64,000 nucleotides of DNA, from contig WQUA01000004.1 in NCBI GenBank assembly GCA_009786025.1, positions 1 through 64,000 on the forward strand. Reading direction: 5' to 3'. Numbering within the stretch: the stretch's first letter is position 1; each line of letters opens with the position of its first letter. A program made the position numbers and the translations under genes. This document shows positions 19,966 to 30,394 of the stretch, in pieces. Below the pieces are notes generated by a model. That model made no database searches and had not been told where the DNA came from. It saw only the letters and a list, made by a program, of their open reading frames with translations. Source of the DNA: Pseudomonadota bacterium (GTDB lineage Bacteria; Pseudomonadota; Gammaproteobacteria; Burkholderiales; Casimicrobiaceae).

Positions 19966-21120
19966 TCAATCCGCTTGTTTGCGTAAAAACGCCGGTATAT
20001 CCGAGGCATCAAACGTGGCGGCGCTCGACGTTCCTGCCCGGCGACGCGCTACGGTCGGCTGGTCATAATCAATCACGTCGCTTACCCGACCACCATCGGT
20101 GCCGGTCGGCTCCAGCACTGCCTCGACCACTTCGAGCTTCGGCGAGCGCTGTCTGGCGGCGCTACCCAATCCGGTAGCAATGATCGTCACCCGCAAATCG
20201 TCGCCCATCGTATCGTCAATCACCGTGCCGACAATCACCATCGCATCTTCAGCCGTGAACTCCTTAATCGCGTTCATCACCTCGTGATACTCGCGCATCT
20301 TGAGCTCAGCCGAAGCCGTAATGTTGACCAGTACGCCACGCGCGCCCATCAGATTGACATCTTCGAGCAACGGGCTTCTCACTGCTGCTTCCGCCGCGTC
20401 GCGGGCGCGATTGACACCGCACGCCGTGGCCGATCCCATCATCGCCATCCCGACTTCGCCCATCACGGTACGCACGTCAGCAAAGTCAACATTGACCAGC
20501 CCCGGATTGTTGATCACTTCGGCAATGCCGGACACCGCGCCGTACAGCACATCGTTGGCCGCCGCATAGGCATCAAGCACCGATACGTCGTCACCCAACA
20601 CCTGCATCAGCTTGTCGTTGGGAACAATGATCAGCGAATCGACTTTCTGCGTCAGTTCCTCAATGCCGAGCTGCGCTACTTTCAAGCGTTTGCCCTCGAA
20701 CGAGAACGGGCGGGTCACGACCGCCACGGTCAGAATGTCCATGCTCTTCGCGATGTCGGCGATCACTGGCGCGGCGCCGGTGCCCGTGCCGCCGCCCATG
20801 CCCGCTGTGATGAACAGCATGTCAGCGCCGCGGATCAGCTCGACGAGGCGATCGCGATCCGATAACGCCGCATTGCGGCCGACTTCGGGGCGCGCGCCGG
20901 CACCCAAGCCGCGCGTCTGAGTCGAACCCAATTGCAACTGGATCGGCGCGCCAGAGCGTTTCAGCGCCTGCGCATCGGTATTCGCACAGATGAATTCCAC
21001 GCCGGAAAGGCCGCGCACCATCATGTGCTCAAGCGCATTGCCGCCGCATCCGCCAACACCAATCACTTTAATTACAGCGCCGTCTCCGGCTTGCTCAATC
21101 AATTCAAAACTTGCGTTCAT
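19966..21120 (-). CDS. ftsZ: Cell division GTPase FtsZ
   Basis: 384 residues. The tubulin signature GGGTGTGAAP and the N-terminal GVGGCGGNA and ANTDAQAL segments are intact, and the C-terminal ZipA/FtsA-binding peptide is DIPAFLRKQ. The start at 21120 follows AGGAGAGCAAT; an in-frame start at 21207 would add 29 non-conserved residues. Forms the Z-ring. Downstream of ftsA in the same leftward run, gap of 117 bases, last division gene before the lpxC gap. Confidence 0.97.
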   Translation of the reverse strand: MNASFELIEQAGDGAVIKVIGVGGCGGNALEHMMVRGLSGVEFICANTDAQALKRSGAPIQLQLGSTQTRGLGAGARPEVGRNAALSDRDRLVELIRGADMLFITAGMGGGTGTGAAPVIADIAKSMDILTVAVVTRPFSFEGKRLKVAQLGIEELTQKVDSLIIVPNDKLMQVLGDDVSVLDAYAAANDVLYGAVSGIAEVINNPGLVNVDFADVRTVMGEVGMAMMGSATACGVNRARDAAEAAVRSPLLEDVNLMGARGVLVNITASAELKMREYHEVMNAIKEFTAEDAMVIVGTVIDDTMGDDLRVTIIATGLGSAARQRSPKLEVVEAVLEPTGTDGGRVSDVIDYDQPTVARRRAGTSSAATFDASDIPAFLRKQAD

Positions 21121-21237
21121 ATTGCTCTCCTGTCTGGTGTTGCCTTTGGTTTTTTGACTACTTTGATTTCCGGAATCCGGATACATCCCGTCAAATAAAT
21201 CTTCCATCTTCGTTCTCCACAGTGCGCATTGTAATCC

Positions 21238-22470
21238 CTAAAAGTTCGCTTTAAACCATTGTTTCACTCTTTGCATGCCCCCTAAAAGGCCAGGTGTCTG
21301 AATTTGTGCAGCACGCGCGCGCAACCAGTGTTCGCGCCCGGCGAAAAGCAAGCCGGTCGCCGCTGCGTAACGCGGATTTCGAATGATTTCGGACAGAGGT
21401 CCTTCGTACATCGGCACGCCAATGCGCACCGGCAAATGAAAAACTTCCTCGCCCAATTCGACCATCCCCGCCAGTTGTGCAGTACCGCCGGTCAGCACAA
21501 GCCCCGACGAAATCAATTCCTCATAGCCGGAATGGCGCAGTTCCCGCTGCACCAGCGAATACAGCTCCTCGATGCGCGGCTCGATTACTTCGGCCAACGT
21601 GTGTCGCGACAGCTTGCGCGGCTCGCGGCCGGACACACCCGGCACTTCAACAAAATCGTTTTGGTTGGCAAGCTGGCGCAATGCGCAGCCGTGCAAAATT
21701 TTCAAATCCTCCGCTTCTTTGGTCGGCGTGCGCAACGTCATTGCAATATCGTTGGTCACCTGGTCGCCAGCGATCGGGATCACCGCCGTGTGCCGGATGG
21801 CACCGCCGGTAAAAACAGCGAGATCGGTCGTGCCGCCGCCGATATCAACCAGGCACACGCCCAGTTCCTTCTCGTCGTCATTCAGCACCGCCGTGGCCGC
21901 TGCCAGCGGCTGCAAAAACAAATCGCGCACTTCCAATCCGCAACGACGCACACATTTGACGACATTTTCGATCGCCGATACGGCGCCGGTCACCACATGA
22001 ACCTTGACCTCCAGCCGTACGCCGCTCATTCCCAGTGGGACGTGTACATCATCCTGATCGTCAACCCGGAACTCCTGCGGCAGAATGTGCAGAATTTGCT
22101 GGTCGTTCGGAATCGGGATCGCCCGCGCTGTTTCCAGCGCCCGGTCGATATCGGCCTGCGACACTTCTTTTTCCTTGATCGCCACCATACCACCCGAGTT
22201 GAGGCTGCGAATATGGCTGCCGGCAATTCCGGTATAGACCTCCGAAATATGGCAGTTCGCCACCAGTTCGGCTTCTTCCAGCGTCCGCTGGATTGAAGCC
22301 ATTGTCGCCTCAATATTGACGACCGCGCCTTTTTTCAAGCCGCGCGACGGCTGCATACTGTAGCCGATCACCCGAAGCTCCTGATCCGGCGTCATCTCCG
22401 CCACGATCGCCATCGTCTTTGAAGTGCCGATGTCGAGCCCGACGATCAAATCCTGATGCTCTTTTGCCAT
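21238..22470 (-). CDS. ftsA: Cell division protein FtsA
   Basis: 410 residues, actin-like. N-terminal VGLDIGTSKTMAIVAE (about 10-25) binds nucleotide phosphate; CLVDIGGGTTDLAVF near 202-216 is the second phosphate motif. The C-terminal amphipathic helix MQRVKQWFKANF tethers it to the membrane. Links FtsZ to the membrane. It follows ftsQ with 33 bases between. Confidence 0.97.
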   Translation of the reverse strand: MAKEHQDLIVGLDIGTSKTMAIVAEMTPDQELRVIGYSMQPSRGLKKGAVVNIEATMASIQRTLEEAELVANCHISEVYTGIAGSHIRSLNSGGMVAIKEKEVSQADIDRALETARAIPIPNDQQILHILPQEFRVDDQDDVHVPLGMSGVRLEVKVHVVTGAVSAIENVVKCVRRCGLEVRDLFLQPLAAATAVLNDDEKELGVCLVDIGGGTTDLAVFTGGAIRHTAVIPIAGDQVTNDIAMTLRTPTKEAEDLKILHGCALRQLANQNDFVEVPGVSGREPRKLSRHTLAEVIEPRIEELYSLVQRELRHSGYEELISSGLVLTGGTAQLAGMVELGEEVFHLPVRIGVPMYEGPLSEIIRNPRYAAATGLLFAGREHWLRARAAQIQTPGLLGGMQRVKQWFKANF

Positions 22471-22503
22471 GCTTTCCTCTATCCCGTTGCTTTCTGCTTT
22501 CGC

Positions 22504-23232
22504 TTATCGCTTGTCGCCACCGGCCGCTGTCCGGATCGCCAGCCCGTTCTGATATCGCAAATCGATGTAATCCGGCTGACGCCCACTGCGCGCCAACGCG
22601 CCTGCCGTTTTCCGATAGACCGAAATGAATCGCTCCAGCCTTGCATCGGCAATATCGCGCCCCAGCTCGATCACTTGCGTGTTGCCGCTTTTGTCCGCTG
22701 CTTCAATCTGCCAACTGCCGCGCGGTGAATGTCGCACTGTGTTCAGATCCAACCCCAGCGACGCCAGCTTCGTCGCCCAGTTTTCAAAGCGCTCGATCAC
22801 TGTCACGGCCTCGTCGTCGCGCCCGGCCAATTCCGGCAAATCGCCATCGTACGGCGCCACAAACACTGTCCCGTCGCGAGTTACCAATGCCGTTCCGTTC
22901 CAGCTCGCAAACGGCTCAAATTCCTCGATCGACACTTCCAACCGATCCGGCCATTCCCGATGCAGTCCAGCGTTGCGCACCCACGGCACCTGCCGCAAGG
23001 CCCGTTGTGCGCCGTCCAGATCCATCGTAAAAAATGTTCCCTTCAACTCACGGCGAATCACCGCCGCCACATGCGCCGGATCGGCGCGGTGCAGATCGCG
23101 CACCACCACCTGCCGGAACGCAAACGACGGCTGCCGCACGAACCAGTGACCCGCCGCCCACAGCAAAGCGCCGATCGACAAAATCATCAGCGTCAGCGCT
23201 ACCGCGTTCATCGTCTTCGGGTCATGCCACAT
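22504..23232 (-). CDS. ftsQ: Cell division protein FtsQ
   Basis: 242 residues with one N-terminal membrane helix (about residues 10-30), a POTRA domain (about 37-105, FRQVVVRDLHRADPAHVAAV), and a beta domain with PDRLEVSIEEFEPFASWNG (about 95-115). FtsQ connects the cytoplasmic and periplasmic divisome parts with FtsL and FtsB. The ATG lies 11 bases inside the end of ddl, so translation is probably coupled. Confidence 0.95.
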   Translation of the reverse strand: MWHDPKTMNAVALTLMILSIGALLWAAGHWFVRQPSFAFRQVVVRDLHRADPAHVAAVIRRELKGTFFTMDLDGAQRALRQVPWVRNAGLHREWPDRLEVSIEEFEPFASWNGTALVTRDGTVFVAPYDGDLPELAGRDDEAVTVIERFENWATKLASLGLDLNTVRHSPRGSWQIEAADKSGNTQVIELGRDIADARLERFISVYRKTAGALARSGRQPDYIDLRYQNGLAIRTAAGGDKR

Positions 23233-24184
23233 GTTCCGAAACGACTCCTTTTAAAATCGTCAGACAAAGTGCCTCCATCGACATCCCCGCCGCCCGCGCC
23301 GCCATCGGCACCAAACTGTGCGCCGTCATTCCCGGCACTGTATTGCTTTCCAGAAAAAACCATTGGCCGTCGCCGCGTAGCATCACATCCAACCTGCCCC
23401 AGCCGCGACAACCCAACACCCGGAATGCCTCCAACGCCTGCACCCGTATCCGTTCTTCCAACACCTCAGGAAGCCCGGACGGGCAAAAATACTGCGTATC
23501 GTCTGAAAAATATTTGTGTTCGTAATCGTAATCGCCACCTGGCGCCACGATGCGTACCAGCGGCAACGCGCAGTCATCGACAATCGCCGCCGTCAATTCC
23601 TCGCCGCGGACGAATGCCTCGGCGATCACCAGCGGGTCATGGCGCGCCGCTTCGGCATACGCTTCGGCCAAATGTTTCGGGTCGGCACGGTCGATTCTGG
23701 TAATGCCGATGCTTGAACCTTCATGCACCGGCTTCAGTATCAGCGGTAAACCCAATGTCTCAGCAAGCTGCATCCAATCAGTGCGCGCATCAATGATTTG
23801 ATACGGCGGCGTCGGCACCCCGGTCGACAACCACACCATCTTGGTGCGCCACTTGTCCATCGCCAACGCCGACGCCGCCACACCGCTACCGGTATAAGGA
23901 ATGCCCAGCATTTCCAGCACCGCCTGCACCGTTCCGTCCTCGCCGCCACGACCATGCAGCATGTTGAACACCCGCGTGAACCCTTCATCTTTCAGCGCCC
24001 ACAATGGCTTTTCCGCCGGGTCGAACGCATGAGCGTCGATCCCCTGCGCCTGTAGCGCCAACAGCACATTGCGCCCCGACATCAGCGACACCTCGCGCTC
24101 TGCCGAACGACCGCCCAGCAGCACCGCCACTTTGCCGAAATCAGCAGTACTCTTTTCCACCGCGCTTTTTTTTGCGCTGCTCAC
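23222..24184 (-). CDS. ddl: D-alanine-D-alanine ligase
   Basis: 320 residues, ATP-grasp fold. GGRSAEREVSLMSG near residues 24-37, HGRGGEDGTVQAVLE (about 77-91), ILKPVHEGSSIGI (about 150) and the C-terminal ESNTVPGMTAHSLVP are all Ddl signatures. Makes the D-Ala-D-Ala dipeptide. The start overlaps the murB stop by four bases. Confidence 0.97.
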   Translation of the reverse strand: MSSAKKSAVEKSTADFGKVAVLLGGRSAEREVSLMSGRNVLLALQAQGIDAHAFDPAEKPLWALKDEGFTRVFNMLHGRGGEDGTVQAVLEMLGIPYTGSGVAASALAMDKWRTKMVWLSTGVPTPPYQIIDARTDWMQLAETLGLPLILKPVHEGSSIGITRIDRADPKHLAEAYAEAARHDPLVIAEAFVRGEELTAAIVDDCALPLVRIVAPGGDYDYEHKYFSDDTQYFCPSGLPEVLEERIRVQALEAFRVLGCRGWGRLDVMLRGDGQWFFLESNTVPGMTAHSLVPMAARAAGMSMEALCLTILKGVVSEHVA

Positions 24185-25128
24185 GCTGCTTCTCCAAGAA
24201 TTTTTACTTCCGGCTGTAACCGCACGCCAGTTTTCTCTTCCACCGTTTGCCGCACCCGCTCAATCAGCGCCTCAATGTCAGCAGCCCGCGCCGCGCCTTT
24301 CGGATTGACAACAAAATTCGCGTGCTTTTCCGACACCGAAGCGCCTCCTACTGTCAGCCCTTTCAACCCACACGACTCGATCAGTCGCGCCGCGTAATCG
24401 CCGGGTGGATTGCGGAACACACTGCCCGCATTCGGCAAATCCAACGGTTGCGACGCCAAACGTTTCGACAACAACGCCTTGATATCCGCCTGCGCCACCT
24501 CAGACGACTGCGCGTCGCCCGACACAAAACAAAACCAGGCGCCGACGAAAATCTCCGGCAACAATGGTGATTTATCCGACTCTTTACATTTCACATCCCG
24601 ATATCCGATGTCGTAATCGTCTACAGCGCGAACACTACGTTCACCGACGCGCGTCACGACTTCGACGCGCGCCACATAAGTCCAGGTGTCGCTGCCGTAG
24701 CAACCGGCATTCATCGCCAACGCGCCGCCAACTGTGCCGGGAATCCCGGCCAGAAACGCCGCGTCGGCCTTGCCCTGCGCCGCCGCGAAGCGAGCCAGCT
24801 TTGCGCAGGTCAAACCGGCCGATGCGTAAATCGTGCCCTCGTCTTCCATACGCACCACCGCTTCGTTATCGCGCATCAGCACCACGACCCCGCGTATTCC
24901 GCCATCGCGGATCAACACGTTGCTGCCCAACCCCAATACCGTCACCGGCACATCCATCGGCAACTGCCGCAGGAAAAGCGCGAGATCCTCGCCATCAACG
25001 GGCGCATAAACTGCATCCGCCAAACCGCCAACGCGCCAACTTGTATGGCGCGCCATCACCACATCGAAGCGCAAATCGCCACGTAAAGAATCACCGCGCA
25101 AGCTTTCGAAAGAAAATTGCGATTTCAT
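24181..25128 (-). CDS. murB: UDP-N-acetylenolpyruvoylglucosamine reductase MurB
   Basis: 315 residues, FAD-binding. [14 protein letters not shown] near residues 26-39, [39 protein letters not shown] (about 230-248) and [11 protein letters not shown] are conserved. Type I MurB (Ser in NAGSVFRNP). A short repeat [10 protein letters not shown] at residues 9-18 is an internal duplication. Overlaps murC and ddl by four bases each. Confidence 0.97.
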   Translation of the reverse strand: MKSQFSFESLRGDSLRGDLRFDVVMARHTSWRVGGLADAVYAPVDGEDLALFLRQLPMDVPVTVLGLGSNVLIRDGGIRGVVVLMRDNEAVVRMEDEGTIYASAGLTCAKLARFAAAQGKADAAFLAGIPGTVGGALAMNAGCYGSDTWTYVARVEVVTRVGERSVRAVDDYDIGYRDVKCKESDKSPLLPEIFVGAWFCFVSGDAQSSEVAQADIKALLSKRLASQPLDLPNAGSVFRNPPGDYAARLIESCGLKGLTVGGASVSEKHANFVVNPKGAARAADIEALIERVRQTVEEKTGVRLQPEVKILGEAA

Positions 25129-26528
25129 CGCGCGCTTTCCTTTCCGGCGTTTTGCTGCAAGCGCGCCGCCACCGTACCGATGTTGCCGGCGCCCATCGTC
25201 AATACCACGTCGCCATCTTTCAACAGCGACGCCAACACCTGCGGCACTTCGTCAACCCGTTCAACGAATACCGGATCGACTTTTCCTGTCACCCGCAGTG
25301 CCCGCGCCAGCGCACGCCCATCGGCGGCTACAATCGGCGCTTCACCGGCGGGATACACTTCGACCAGCACCAACACATCAGCCTGCGACAACACTGCCAC
25401 AAAATCTTCAAACAAATCGCGCGTGCGCGTATAGCGGTGCGGTTGAAAGACAAGCACCAAGCGCTGCCCGTCGAAGCTACCGCGCGTAGCCGCCAGCGTC
25501 GCCGCGATTTCATTCGGATGATGACCGTAATCGTCAATCAGGGTATAAGAACCGCCATCCGGCAACGGAATTTCTCCGTACTGCTGAAAACGCCGCCCGA
25601 CGCCTTTGAATCCGGCGAGCGCTTGTGCAATCGCTTCATCGGCGACACCGACTTCGCGGCCGACGGCAATCGCCGCCAGCGCGTTCTGTACACTGTGCCG
25701 CCCGGGCAGTGCCAGCGCCACCGGCAAATCAGCGAAGCCGCGCTGTGTCGCCACGAAATGCATCGTGCCGCGTTTGTTTTCCACTTGCCGAGCCTGTAGT
25801 GCGGCGGCGTCCGAAAAGCCGTAGCTCACCACCGGTCGCCCCACCTGCGGCAAAATCTCGCGCACATGGGTGTCGTCGATACATGCCACCACCGCGCCAT
25901 AAAACGGCAAACGTTGCAGAAACTCGATAAACGCTTTCTTGAGTCGCGCGAAATCATGCCCATAAGTTTCCATGTGGTCAGCGTCGATATTCGTCACCAC
26001 CGACAACACCGGCGACAGGTGCAGAAACGACGCGTCCGACTCATCCGCCTCAGCCACCAAAAAATCACCACTGCCCAAACGCGCGTTCGCATCTGCTGAC
26101 AGCAGGCGACCCCCGATTACAAACGTCGGGTCGAAACCGCCTTCAGCCAAGACCGACGCCACCAAACTCGTCGTCGTCGTCTTGCCGTGCGTTCCCGCAA
26201 TGGCGATGCCGCGCTTCAAGCGCATCAGCTCCGCCAACATCAGCGCCCGCGCCACTACCGGAATGCCCGCCTGCTGCGCCGCGATCACTTCCGGATTGTC
26301 CGTCGCCACCGCGGTTGACACCACTACCGCATCGGCGTCACGGATGTGTTCTGCCGCATGCCCCTTCCAGACTTCGACTCCCAGTGAACGCAGCCGTTCC
26401 GTCGCAGCGTTATCGCTGATATCCGACCCCGATACCCGATAGCCGAGGTTCACCAGCACTTCAGCAATGCCACTCATGCCGACACCGCCGATACCAACAA
26501 AGTGCAGCTGTTTCACTTTGTATTTCAT
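25125..26528 (-). CDS. murC: UDP-N-acetylmuramate-L-alanine ligase MurC
   Basis: 467 residues. N-terminal [14 protein letters not shown] (about 12-25) binds nucleotide sugar; P-loop [10 protein letters not shown] near 116-125; the C-terminal domain has [14 protein letters not shown]. Adds L-Ala to UDP-MurNAc. Start overlaps the murG stop by four bases. Confidence 0.97.
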   Translation of the reverse strand: MKYKVKQLHFVGIGGVGMSGIAEVLVNLGYRVSGSDISDNAATERLRSLGVEVWKGHAAEHIRDADAVVVSTAVATDNPEVIAAQQAGIPVVARALMLAELMRLKRGIAIAGTHGKTTTTSLVASVLAEGGFDPTFVIGGRLLSADANARLGSGDFLVAEADESDASFLHLSPVLSVVTNIDADHMETYGHDFARLKKAFIEFLQRLPFYGAVVACIDDTHVREILPQVGRPVVSYGFSDAAALQARQVENKRGTMHFVATQRGFADLPVALALPGRHSVQNALAAIAVGREVGVADEAIAQALAGFKGVGRRFQQYGEIPLPDGGSYTLIDDYGHHPNEIAATLAATRGSFDGQRLVLVFQPHRYTRTRDLFEDFVAVLSQADVLVLVEVYPAGEAPIVAADGRALARALRVTGKVDPVFVERVDEVPQVLASLLKDGDVVLTMGAGNIGTVAARLQQNAGKESAR

Positions 26529-27760
26529 GAAACTTCCCCCCGCACGTCTTTACCTTTGTCTTCGCTGTTACCTTCGCTGTTACCTTCGCTGTTACCATTA
26601 CCCCACCGATGTTTACCCTGGTAAGCCGAGCCCAGCGCCATACATACCTGCGCTGCTGTTTCCGCCGCATCGATCTTGCGTAACGTAAACGCTGCTGTCG
26701 CCATCGCCAGCGCTTTTTCGCGCGTTAGCGCACGCACTATTTCCGCCAGAACAGCAGGGGTCAAGTCGTCCTGTGCTTTTCTAAAAGCAGCGCCGACATC
26801 GACCAGGCATTGCGCATTAGCGCTTTGCTCGTCAGCAATCGCTCCCGGCAACGGCACCACCAGCGCGCCGACGCCGACAGCCGCCAGTTCAGCAACCGTC
26901 ATTGCGCCGCCGCGACAAATCACAAAGTCGGCTTCGGCGTACGCCTGCCCCATTTCTTCAATGAATGGCACACACTCGGCTGCAATCCCCTGTTGCGCGT
27001 AAGCGATACGTAACGCCTCGATGTGGCGCGCGCCCGACTGATGGACGACACGTGGCCGTTGCTCGACCGACAACTGCGCCAGCGCCGCCGGTACACAAGC
27101 GTTCAACGCCTGCGCACCCAGGCTGCCGCCGACCACCAGCAAACGCAGTGGCCCTTGCCGACCGGCGAAACGCTCCACTGGCAAAGCCTGCTGCACCATG
27201 TCGCCGCGCACCGGATTACCTACCCATTCGACTTTTGACCTGATTTCAGATGCAACGCCCGCCTCGTTCCCGGCGCCGAACACGCCGGGAAAACCGGTCA
27301 GTATTTTGTCGGCGCCATAACGCAATACCCGGTTTGCCAGCCCCGGTACCGCATTCGCTTCGTGAATCACCAGCGGTAAGCCGCTCGCTACAGCAGTGAA
27401 CGCGCCGGGGAACGAAGCGAAACCGCCGAACCCCATTACCACATCGGGTTGCCGCCGTTGCAAAACGCTACGGCTTTGAAGGCACGCCATCAACAGTGCC
27501 CAAGGTCCCAGCAATAGCGTCTTCAGCCCTTTACCGCGCACGCCGCGGAACGATACACCCTCGAAATCAATCCCTTCCTGCGGCGCCAGCGTCGCCTCCA
27601 TACCATCGCGAGTGCCGAGCCAAAACACGTCCCAGCCGTATGCCTGTAAACGCTGCGCCACTGCAACGCCGGGAAAAATATGGCCACCGGTGCCGCCGGT
27701 CGTGATCATCACCGTCCTCCTGCCGCCGCTCTTATCGATGCTTTTTATGCGCTGGCTCAT
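26525..27760 (-). CDS. murG: UDP-N-acetylglucosamine transferase MurG with repeat tail
   Basis: 411 residues, longer than the usual 350-360. N-terminal [15 protein letters not shown] binds lipid [11 protein letters not shown] and [12 protein letters not shown] are glycosyltransferase landmarks. The extra length is a C-terminal hydrophilic tail with [17 protein letters not shown], encoded by a perfect 12-base tandem repeat. Converts lipid I to lipid II at the inner membrane. ATG at 27760 overlaps the ftsW stop by four bases; the first 16 residues before [11 protein letters not shown] are not conserved, so a start nearer the Met at residue 18 is possible but would lose the overlap. Confidence 0.95.
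   Translation of the reverse strand: MSQRIKSIDKSGGRRTVMITTGGTGGHIFPGVAVAQRLQAYGWDVFWLGTRDGMEATLAPQEGIDFEGVSFRGVRGKGLKTLLLGPWALLMACLQSRSVLQRRQPDVVMGFGGFASFPGAFTAVASGLPLVIHEANAVPGLANRVLRYGADKILTGFPGVFGAGNEAGVASEIRSKVEWVGNPVRGDMVQQALPVERFAGRQGPLRLLVVGGSLGAQALNACVPAALAQLSVEQRPRVVHQSGARHIEALRIAYAQQGIAAECVPFIEEMGQAYAEADFVICRGGAMTVAELAAVGVGALVVPLPGAIADEQSANAQCLVDVGAAFRKAQDDLTPAVLAEIVRALTREKALAMATAAFTLRKIDAAETAAQVCMALGSAYQGKHRWGNGNSEGNSEGNSEDKGKDVRGEVS
26560..26595. repeat. 12-base tandem repeat in the murG 3' end
   Basis: Three identical copies of CTTCGCTGTTAC on the plus strand. On the coding strand this gives GNSE repeats in frame, so copy number changes would lengthen or shorten the MurG tail without shifting the frame. 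Confidence 0.9.
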
Positions 27761-28986
27761 ACGTTGTGCCCATTCAAAAGCCTGCGATTTTCGTAGTCAA
27801 TGCGCAGCAACACCGCCACCGCTACGCAACTGGCGACAATACCGCTGCCGCCAAACGATAAGAACGGCAACGTTAGCCCTTTGGTTGGCAACAGCCCCAC
27901 GTTAACGCCCATGTTGATAAACGTTTGAACGCCGAGCCAGATGCCGATCCCCTGCGCCGTCAATGCCGAAAAAGGCTGTTGCAAACGCGCTGCTTGCCGG
28001 CCGATCATCCAGGCGCGAAACAACAACCACATGAACAACATAACCACCACCAGCACACCGGCAAACCCCAACTCCTCGGCAATCACCGCCAGCAAAAAAT
28101 CGGTGTGGGCTTCCGGCAGATACAGCAGCTTTTCGACGCTGTCACCAAGCCCGACGCCGAGAAATTCGCCGCGCCCAAACGCCATTAACGAATGCGTCAA
28201 TTGATACCCTTTGCCAAGCGGGTCCTCCCAGGGTTTCAAAAACGTCGTCAACCGTTGCAACCGGTATGGCGCGGCGACCAGAATTGCCCCAAGAGCGAAC
28301 GGCAACAACGCCAGCAAACCGATGATGATGCGGCCGTCGAGCCCGCCGACGAACAGCACGCCGAAGCCGATCGCTACAATCACGACGAAAGCGCCAAAGT
28401 CCGGTTCCAGCAGCAGCAAACCGCCGACCAGCACCATCGCTGCGAACAGCGGCAAAAAACCACGCGCCAGCGTCTTGCCCATTGGCTGATGCGCCGGTAA
28501 AAACTCTGCCTTGCGCACCGCGTAGCTGGCCGCATAAAAAACAACGACCAGCTTCATCAATTCGGACGGCTGCACATTGGTGAAATACAGCGGCAACCAG
28601 CGGCGCGCGCCGTTTACCGTCTTACCGACACCGGGAATCAATACCAGCGCCAGCAGCAACAGGCAAAACAAGAAAAGCCAGGGCGCCAGCCTTTGCCAAG
28701 TCGCCATCGGCAACTGAAATACCACTGCTGCGCACAACAGCGCCACCACCGTAAACAGGGCGTGCCGCACCAGGAAATACCAGGGATGATAGCCGGTAAA
28801 GCTGCTGGCTTCGGCCATCGCTATCGATGCCGAATACACCATCACCAGTCCCAGCGCCAACAGCATCAACGCCGTCCACAACAACGACGCATCGTAAGCC
28901 GCCATCGCACGCCGACCTTTCCTCTTCAGCGTCTCGGCGCCAAGGCCGCCGAAAATACGTTCAAACGAAGTGCGCGCCTGAATCAT
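27757..28986 (-). CDS. ftsW: Lipid II flippase/peptidoglycan polymerase FtsW
   Basis: 409 residues, about ten membrane helices, SEDS family. KPWEDPLGKGYQLTHSLMAFG and PEAHTDFLLAVIAEELGF are the hallmark loops, and the C-terminal GLLPTKGLTLPFLSFGGSG is intact. Polymerises septal murein with FtsI. Overlaps murG and murD by four bases each. Confidence 0.97.
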   Translation of the reverse strand: MIQARTSFERIFGGLGAETLKRKGRRAMAAYDASLLWTALMLLALGLVMVYSASIAMAEASSFTGYHPWYFLVRHALFTVVALLCAAVVFQLPMATWQRLAPWLFLFCLLLLALVLIPGVGKTVNGARRWLPLYFTNVQPSELMKLVVVFYAASYAVRKAEFLPAHQPMGKTLARGFLPLFAAMVLVGGLLLLEPDFGAFVVIVAIGFGVLFVGGLDGRIIIGLLALLPFALGAILVAAPYRLQRLTTFLKPWEDPLGKGYQLTHSLMAFGRGEFLGVGLGDSVEKLLYLPEAHTDFLLAVIAEELGFAGVLVVVMLFMWLLFRAWMIGRQAARLQQPFSALTAQGIGIWLGVQTFINMGVNVGLLPTKGLTLPFLSFGGSGIVASCVAVAVLLRIDYENRRLLNGHNV

Positions 28987-30356
28987 CCCGCGTCTCCTAT
29001 CGTCTGCACCGCTTCGACGAACGCCTGGCCGCGTGCCGTATAGTCGCTAAACTGATCGAGGCTGGCGCAAGCTGGCGACAGTAAAACAATATCACCTGGT
29101 TGCGCTAACGCGCATGCTCTTGCCACTGCCACCGCCAGCGTTCCACAATGCTCAAAAGCGACACCATGGTTTGCCAGAGCCGTTTCGACCTGCGCCGCAT
29201 CGCGACCGATCAGTAATACTTTCCGGCAATAGCGTGCCGCTGTTGCCGCCAGCGGCGTAAAGTCCTGCCCCTTGCTATCGCCGCCGGCAATCAATATCAC
29301 CGGCGAAGCCATACCATCGAGTGCTGCTTGTGCCGCTGTTACCGTCGTCGCTTTCGAATCATTGATGTAGCGCACGCCATCGACAACGGCAATCTCTTCC
29401 ATTCGGTGCGGCAGGCCGCGAAACGATGTCAGCGCCGCCAGCACCGTTTCATCTATCTTGGCCACGCACGACGTTAACGCCAACGCCGCCAGCGCGTTCA
29501 TCGCGTTGTGGCGCCCGGCCAACGCCAGCGCCGATATCGGTAACAGCGGCGTCGCGCCACGCATCAACCACATTGCTTTATGGCGTTCGACAAGACGCCA
29601 GCACGTTGCCGCGCCAGCGGGAGCATTCCACCCAAACCATTGCACCGGCAATTCCGCCTCCCGCATCGCCGCAACCCGCGCGTCGTCAGCATTCAACACC
29701 TGTTGTTGCGCGTGATAAAAAATCCTCGCCTTGGCAGCAACGTAGGCTTTGACATCCGGGTAGCGATCAAGATGGTTTTCCGAGATATTTAATATCGTCG
29801 CCGCCATCGGCGCTAACGTTGTCGTCGTTTCAAGCTGATAACTCGACAATTCAAGCACGAACACGTCCGGCCAAACACCATCGCTCTCGATTTTTTCCAA
29901 CACATCGAGCGCCGCATCGCCGATATTGCCGGCCGCCACCGCTGTCAACCCCGCCGCTTCGCACAACGTTCGCGTCAACGCGGTGGTCGTCGTCTTGCCG
30001 TTGGTGCCGGTAATCGCCAACACTTTTTGCCCCTTCGGCAACGCTTGCGCAAACAGTTCGATATCACCGACCAGCTTTGCTCCGCGCGCGACCGCCTGCC
30101 GAATCAACGGTTGATCCTTCGCCACACCGGGCGAAATAGCGATCATGTCGATGCCGTCAAACAACGTCGGAACCAACGAACCGCAATAAAGGTTCACTCG
30201 CGGCCATTCACGACGAACGTGCTCAGCATACGGCGGCGCCGCCCGCGTATCGGCGACTGCAACTCTCGCGCCACGACGCGAGAGATAACGCACCAGCGAA
30301 AAGCCGGTGAGACCAAGTCCCAGCACCAATACCCGACGATGCGATAATGCTTCCAT
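28983..30356 (-). CDS. murD: UDP-N-acetylmuramoylalanine-D-glutamate ligase MurD
   Basis: 457 residues. VLGLGLTGFSLVRYL near residues 11-25 (nucleotide binding) and P-loop ITGTNGKTTTT near 115-125. NISENHLDRY and DSKATT complete the Mur-ligase set. Adds D-Glu to UDP-MurNAc-L-Ala. Overlaps ftsW by four bases; 38 bases separate it from mraY. Confidence 0.97.
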   Translation of the reverse strand: MEALSHRRVLVLGLGLTGFSLVRYLSRRGARVAVADTRAAPPYAEHVRREWPRVNLYCGSLVPTLFDGIDMIAISPGVAKDQPLIRQAVARGAKLVGDIELFAQALPKGQKVLAITGTNGKTTTTALTRTLCEAAGLTAVAAGNIGDAALDVLEKIESDGVWPDVFVLELSSYQLETTTTLAPMAATILNISENHLDRYPDVKAYVAAKARIFYHAQQQVLNADDARVAAMREAELPVQWFGWNAPAGAATCWRLVERHKAMWLMRGATPLLPISALALAGRHNAMNALAALALTSCVAKIDETVLAALTSFRGLPHRMEEIAVVDGVRYINDSKATTVTAAQAALDGMASPVILIAGGDSKGQDFTPLAATAARYCRKVLLIGRDAAQVETALANHGVAFEHCGTLAVAVARACALAQPGDIVLLSPACASLDQFSDYTARGQAFVEAVQTIGDAG

Positions 30357-30394
30357 GTTTACCGTTTTCGCTTCAGCTTTTCATCAGCGCAATT

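Noticed and set aside
24564..25799. 411-residue plus-strand frame opposite murB/murC
   Set aside because: Arg/His/Pro-rich with no family; it is the antisense shadow of strongly supported genes in a GC-rich sequence.
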